DNA of 64,000 nucleotides, taken from assembly GCA_002506905.1 (NCBI GenBank), contig DAYM01000007.1, positions 68,489 to 132,488 on the forward strand, given 5' to 3'. This stretch comes from Methanomassiliicoccaceae archaeon UBA328 (GTDB lineage Archaea > Thermoplasmatota > Thermoplasmata > Methanomassiliicoccales > Methanomethylophilaceae). Numbering within the stretch: position 1 is the stretch's first letter; each line of letters starts with the position of its first letter. The translations under genes and the position numbers were made by a program. Positions 60,422 through 64,000 of this stretch are shown piece by piece. The notes under the pieces were generated by a model, which did not search any database, was not told the origin of the DNA, and saw only the letters and a program-made list of their open reading frames with translations.

Positions 60422-60808
60422 TCAGATGCCGAAGAATGCCTTGACACCGGGACGGAACAGGTAATACAGGATCAGGAGATTGATGATAATTGAGATGATT
60501 CCGGTGATAAATCCAGCCACAGTGACAAGCATTATCACACCGCCGATCAATCCGAGTATACCGAAGATGACTCCGAGGTATCACATTATCTTCCATCCCT
60601 TGAGCAGTCCGTAACCGATCAACATCGCAATTATTGCAACTACAATCGCAGGAATCGCGGCTATTGATGACGCAGGATCATCGGTTCCGAACGAAATACC
60701 GATCGCAACCAATATCCCGCCCACAAGCGTAAGTATTCCTAACAGCATGTACAATGCACCGACGATCGTTACGAATATCGGCCTTGAAGCATTAGTCTCA
60801 TCAGACAT
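60422..60808 (-). pseudogene. four-helix membrane protein interrupted by an in-frame TGA
   Basis: From ATG 60808 the frame encodes MSDETNASRPIFVTIVGALY and two helices up to LKGWKIM, then TGA at 60583-60581. Without any frame change it continues YLGVIFGILGLIGGVIMLVT, then two more helices and FRPGVKAFFGI before TGA 60424-60422. The reading KIM-stop-YLGV suggests a Trp codon (TGG) changed to TGA. The whole would be 128 residues. Promoter and leaderless start look intact (TATA-like TTAAATATG, about 60831-60839). A recent nonsense mutation, a sequencing error or readthrough are all possible. Confidence 0.75.
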
Positions 60809-60864
60809 GCCATAAAAATGTACATGATACATATTTAATATATTCGGTAAATTTTTAATTTATA

Positions 60865-61251
60865 TTAATTGCCTAAACGTGAGACCAGCGCATCGATGGA
60901 TTCTACATCTTTGATATAGTATGAACAAAGAGTGGCCAATCTTCTCCGGATATCTGTATCGAATCTTACATCCAATGCCTCAAGCTGGTTGCATACCTCG
61001 GCACAGAGAATGTCTCCTTTGCGGTCCCAATCCGTAAGGACCACGGCCTTCTTTCCGGACCTGTAGACATATTCCGCCGCCTTTATCGGTCCGCCTTCAG
61101 ACTGGATGTGCCTGAACTCGCCGTAGATCCCTACCGCTTTCAGAGCACATTCGTCGTTGATGCCTTCGACCAAGATTATGTGGTCGGATACCATGAGCGA
61201 GAGATCTTCCAGGACCTTATCTATCTCTTCCAGTCTGATCTCGTCATTCAC
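60865..61251 (-). CDS. Toprim domain protein
   Basis: 128 residues. SDHIILVEGINDECALKAVG holds the Toprim Glu, and KKAVVLTDWDRKGDILCAEV the Asp-x-Asp. Short stand-alone Toprim proteins (UPF0292-like, related to RNase M5 and DnaG) are common in archaea and probably bind or cut nucleic acid. ATG 61251 overlaps the stop of the DUF167 gene. Confidence 0.85.
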   Translation of the reverse strand: MNDEIRLEEIDKVLEDLSLMVSDHIILVEGINDECALKAVGIYGEFRHIQSEGGPIKAAEYVYRSGKKAVVLTDWDRKGDILCAEVCNQLEALDVRFDTDIRRRLATLCSYYIKDVESIDALVSRLGN

Positions 61252-61544
61252 AGCCTCGCCTCCAGCGAAGCGGCCACTTCCTCCTGCACTCCGCGGATGA
61301 GCACTGTCTTCTGCCTGCTCAGATGCCCGTTGACGATCTCCGCCTTGGAACCGGACAGCTCGCCCATCATGGCCTCGACCTCTTTATTGGCCTTTCCGTC
61401 CAGCGGAGGGGCCTTTATCCTGAGGATCAGCCGCTTGCGCCATTCATCGAATCCCTCCGGCCCCGACCTGTTTGATCTGGGAGATACAAGGACATCTACC
61501 TCGAGCCCCTGCGGGACCGCCCTTGACACGTCGGAGAGCTTCAT
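61248..61544 (-). CDS. DUF167 family protein (YggU-like)
   Basis: 98 residues. VDVLVSPRSNRSGPEGFDEW, LILRIKAPPLDGKANKEVEA and SGSKAEIVNGHLSRQKTV are the DUF167 pattern. Function unknown. I start at ATG 61544; TTG 61562 would add six residues but lies upstream of the start predicted from GATAAATGG (61575-61583). Coupled to the Toprim gene. Confidence 0.88.
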   Translation of the reverse strand: MKLSDVSRAVPQGLEVDVLVSPRSNRSGPEGFDEWRKRLILRIKAPPLDGKANKEVEAMMGELSGSKAEIVNGHLSRQKTVLIRGVQEEVAASLEARL

Positions 61545-61635
61545 ACCTATCTGTATTGGCAAGCAATGTTATCCATTTATCGGGAGATTTCAGAAAGGGT
61601 TAACCTATAATATCAACAACTTAATGAGGGTGACA

Positions 61636-62565
61636 ATGGCGATTCCCATTCAGGAGACGTTCGAATTCGAAGACCTTGCCGCGATATACAGAGTGGAACG
61701 GAAGGCCCCCTCGCTGTCCGTCGTAAGAAGGGACCTCTACCCCGCAATGGCAGGTCTCCTGTCAAGACTGAACCAGGAATACAGCAAACAGATCTCGGAG
61801 GGCCCGGATTCGCTTATCTGCGAAGGCACCAACCAGCGCAGGAAGAAGGCAAAGCAGCTCTCCAAGGAGATCGTAGAGCTTCGTATGAACAAGATCTGCA
61901 TGCTCGCCCTGAGAGGAGCGATGGGTGCACAGAATGTCATCGACCAGCTCACCCCGGAAGAGAAGGATTACTACAGCGAGGTCCTGGAAGCTTCCAAAAG
62001 ACACAGTAATGTTGTAACAAGACTTGCCGGCGGCAAGAAATACAGCAGCCCCAGGATCGACCCGACCCCCGAACCGGAACCCGAACCAGTTCCCGAACGG
62101 GAACCGGTCACCGTAAGGGAGACCGTCACACCGGAACCCGCGGAGATCGAAGAACCGATCCCGGAACCGATCGCTGAAAAGAAAGAGACGGCTCCGAAAC
62201 CTGCCGAGATCGAGTACGAACCGGAACCCGAAGATGTCCCCGATGAGGATTTCCCTCCGGATGAGGAGGATGTGGAAGAGAGGATGGACGAAGAGGACAG
62301 CGCGTTCTTCGGAGACATGGACCCCGAACCGAAAAGAGAGGTCGCTCCCGCGAATATCCCGAAACCCGAACCCGCGGAGGAAACACCTTCCGAGAAGATG
62401 GACGAACATATGGCGGTCATCCGCATACTCGAAGACCTTCCGCCATTTTCCGGACCGGACCGCGATTATTCGCTTTCGAAAGAGGATATCGTAAGAATGC
62501 CGAAAACAATGGCGGATGTCCTTATCAACAGGCAGAAAGCAGTATTGATCACACCTTCGGAATGA
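61636..62565 (+). CDS. GINS complex subunit Gins51 with a long acidic linker
   Basis: 309 residues, against roughly 190-210 for many archaeal Gins51 proteins. The A domain (residues 1-125; YPAMAGLLSRLNQEYSKQI, KEIVELRMNKICMLALRGA) is joined by about 130 residues of Pro/Glu-rich sequence to the B domain (VIRILEDLPPFSGPDRDYSL, MADVLINRQKAVLI). GINS joins MCM and GAN/Cdc45 in the replicative helicase. ATG 61636 has GAGGGTGA just upstream; the longer frame reads through the divergent genes and is rejected. Confidence 0.88.
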   Translation: MAIPIQETFEFEDLAAIYRVERKAPSLSVVRRDLYPAMAGLLSRLNQEYSKQISEGPDSLICEGTNQRRKKAKQLSKEIVELRMNKICMLALRGAMGAQNVIDQLTPEEKDYYSEVLEASKRHSNVVTRLAGGKKYSSPRIDPTPEPEPEPVPEREPVTVRETVTPEPAEIEEPIPEPIAEKKETAPKPAEIEYEPEPEDVPDEDFPPDEEDVEERMDEEDSAFFGDMDPEPKREVAPANIPKPEPAEETPSEKMDEHMAVIRILEDLPPFSGPDRDYSLSKEDIVRMPKTMADVLINRQKAVLITPSE

Positions 62566-63321
62566 TCAGAACTTGAGTGTCCTTGTATCTCCCTGGAATT
62601 CCAGGCAGTCTATCTTAAGACGTTTTATCCCTGTGATCGCGGCCACGTCCTCTCTTGCCACATCGGGAGTGTTGTTGGTCTTGCTGAGATGTGCCAGGAA
62701 GATCTGTCTGTTATCTTTCATGGTCCTTTTTATCGCTGCTGCGCAATCCGTATTGTCAAGATGACCGTGATCGCTGCCGATCAGTTTCTTCAGGTATGCG
62801 GGGTACGGGCCTTCCACCAGCATCTTCTTGTTGTAATTGGCCTCGATCACCGCGACATTGCATTCCGTCAAGGCATGTTCCACCTGGAATGTCAGCTTTC
62901 CCGTATCTGTCGCGAGCAATGCCTTCTTGCCGTCCTCTTCGACGAGGAAAGCGTTCGGCTCTGCGGCATTATGGGATGTGGGAAGGGGGAGGATCGTCAT
63001 TCCGCCTATCTGAAAAGAACCCATTGTCTGAATCTCGTGATAATCCACCGCGCCCAGGCTGCAGGCATCGAATGTCGGCCGGTTGCAATAGACCGGCAGA
63101 CCGAGCTTCCTTGCGGTGGGGCCTGCCCCGGAAACGTGGTCCGTATGTTCATGGGTCAGAAGGAGCGCCTTTATCACGGATGGATCGACACCTTCCTGGT
63201 CCATATATTTCTGGATCTTGCGATAGCTCACGCCTGCATCTATCATGACAGCTTCGTCATCGCATTGGATGACCGTACAGTTACCGTCGCTGCCGCTGGC
63301 AAGTACGTGGACCTCGAACAT
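62566..63321 (-). CDS. metallo-beta-lactamase fold hydrolase
   Basis: 251 residues, YycJ/WalJ-like. FEVHVLASGSDGNCTVIQCD opens the protein; the zinc motif is LLTHEHTDHVSG. It is a single-domain MBL hydrolase, possibly acting on nucleic acid or a small phosphodiester. It lies seven bases after the CBS gene on the same strand and ends head-on against gins51. Confidence 0.85.
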   Translation of the reverse strand: MFEVHVLASGSDGNCTVIQCDDEAVMIDAGVSYRKIQKYMDQEGVDPSVIKALLLTHEHTDHVSGAGPTARKLGLPVYCNRPTFDACSLGAVDYHEIQTMGSFQIGGMTILPLPTSHNAAEPNAFLVEEDGKKALLATDTGKLTFQVEHALTECNVAVIEANYNKKMLVEGPYPAYLKKLIGSDHGHLDNTDCAAAIKRTMKDNRQIFLAHLSKTNNTPDVAREDVAAITGIKRLKIDCLEFQGDTRTLKF

Positions 63322-63328
63322 CTCGGGT

Positions 63329-63811
63329 TCAGACCTTCCTCTTGTAGATATAGAAGATTATATCAGACCTGGAAATGGTACCGACCAGAACACCCTGCTC
63401 GAGAACAGGCAGACGGTTGACATCGATGGCCATCATAGACCTGAGTGCCTCGACGATCTCCGCATCCGGGGTCGTTGTCAGGACGCTTCTCTTCATAACG
63501 GCCTCGACCTTCATCTCGGAAATGGCCTTGTTGGCCTCATTGATCTTGGAGTCTCCTGCCTCTCCGTCCATAGGAACTGCGAGAAGATAGCGGGGATTGA
63601 CATCGTTGGCCAGCTTCTCCTGGTATTTCAAAATAAGATTCAGGATATCGTTCTCGGTGATTATGCCTAAAACGTGATTCCTGTTGTCCACCACCGGAGC
63701 ACCGGTGACGTTGTCTACCGCGAACTTGATAGTGGCCTGCTTGAGCGAATCGGTCGGCCTAACCGTGACGACCTGCGTCGTCATAAGATCCCTAACCCTG
63801 AGTGTCTTCAT
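63329..63811 (-). CDS. CBS-pair domain protein
   Basis: About 160 residues, two CBS motifs: MTTQVVTVRPTDSLKQATIK with TGAPVVDNRNHVLGIITEND, and MKRSVLTTTPDAEIVEALRS with VNRLPVLEQGVLVGTISRSD. Such pairs bind adenine nucleotides and sense energy state. A TATA-like AATATATC (63834-63841) is about 27 bases before ATG 63811; ATG 63817 is an alternative. Confidence 0.88.
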   Translation of the reverse strand: MKTLRVRDLMTTQVVTVRPTDSLKQATIKFAVDNVTGAPVVDNRNHVLGIITENDILNLILKYQEKLANDVNPRYLLAVPMDGEAGDSKINEANKAISEMKVEAVMKRSVLTTTPDAEIVEALRSMMAIDVNRLPVLEQGVLVGTISRSDIIFYIYKRKV

Positions 63812-63925
63812 TGACATGGAATATACTGACCGCGATATATTTCTTTGTATACATTCACGGACGACCTGGGTACAAGAGCGATAGACACCTTTATTTATGT
63901 GAATGTAATCAAGAGCCCTGAAAGT

Positions 63926-63999
63926 GGGCCTGTAGCTCAGCTAGGTAGAGCGCTCGACTCTTAATCGAGCGGCCAAGGGTTCGAATCCCTTCAGGCCCG
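63926..63999 (+). tRNA. tRNA-Lys (anticodon CTT)
   Basis: Complete cloverleaf: acceptor GGGCCTG / CAGGCCC, D arm GCTC / GAGC, anticodon stem CTCGA / TCGAG with loop CTCTTAA (anticodon CTT, reads AAG), T arm AAGGG / CCCTT with loop TTCGAAT, discriminator G. The window ends one base later with C, so an encoded CCA cannot be judged. No intron. A TATA-like CTTTATTTATG lies at about 63889-63899. Confidence 0.97.
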
Positions 64000-64000
64000 C

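Noticed and set aside
1..64000. Pyrrolysine readthrough (in-frame TAG) in a gene
   Set aside because: No gene here shows an internal TAG in an otherwise continuous protein; the one internal stop found is TGA.

Overview
The window reads as a contiguous piece of a methanogen-like euryarchaeal chromosome, most probably Methanomassiliicoccales (Thermoplasmata). The evidence is archaeal information-processing genes (PCNA, RPA with partner, Gins51, XPD, TFS, Rpo6, aMBF1, PAN, Csl4, aCPSF2-like nuclease), a methanogenesis-marker-11-like gene, the start of an Fpo/Nuo-type operon, form III RuBisCO, and very frequent leaderless promoters with the TATA centre about 26-28 nt before the start codon. All of the roughly 30 gene ends I inspected use TGA or TAA, none TAG, which fits (but does not prove) a pyrrolysine-decoding lineage. 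The taxon is an inference. I see no CRISPR array, no insertion sequence and no rRNA; one tRNA-Lys closes the window.

Layout. 1-1.9 kb: fpoA-fpoB (minus) divergent from proC. 1.9-6.9 kb: minus-strand operon folD-kptA-marker 11-uppS-B12/radical SAM. 7.1-8.5 kb: frameshifted AAA/DUF4143 ATPase. 8.5-13.0 kb: AMP pathway cluster (ribose-1,5-bisphosphate isomerase, RuBisCO, AMP phosphorylase) plus a deacetylase. 13.1-17.7 kb: a disturbed zone with three more relics of DUF4143-type ATPases, an MFS exporter, a duplicated palindromic operator-like site and an unknown CX3CX2C protein. 17.7-22.2 kb: taw2, transaldolase, split transketolase, PCNA, TFS. 22.3-24.6 kb: two membrane proteins, one ending in a Vsr/DUF559-like domain. 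24.9-27.2 kb: beta-CASP nuclease, nadC, small zinc protein. 27.3-32.5 kb: purH divergent from gdhA, then METTL5-like methyltransferase, csl4, a 58-residue gene and a ThiI-like gene. 32.5-39.1 kb: small Cys protein, XPD, serine genes and an aspartate aminotransferase. 39.1-44.1 kb: purP, RPA pair, zinc-ribbon membrane protein, MEMO. 44.1-50.3 kb: rpsB-rpoK, DUF2240, aMBF1, PAN, GPN GTPase, two membrane proteins, HTH riboflavin kinase. 50.3-56.8 kb: purS-purL-purQ, trmI, proS, prs. 56.9-64 kb: DUF357, pantoate kinase, coaBC, tmk, small membrane proteins (one with an internal stop), Toprim, DUF167, Gins51, MBL hydrolase, CBS protein and tRNA-Lys.

How the genes work together. Much of the window is nucleotide and one-carbon metabolism: prs makes PRPP, purS/L/Q, purH and purP build the purine ring, folD supplies formyl-tetrahydrofolate, tmk finishes dTTP, and AMP phosphorylase, the isomerase and RuBisCO recycle nucleotide ribose into 3-phosphoglycerate, which SerA and its class V aminotransferase neighbour can turn toward serine. 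Transketolase and transaldolase interconvert the sugars. The most notable irregularities are four broken DUF4143-type ATPase loci within 10.5 kb, the operator-like palindromes near the exporter, purH and gdhA, and alternating CG tracts beside many TATA boxes.
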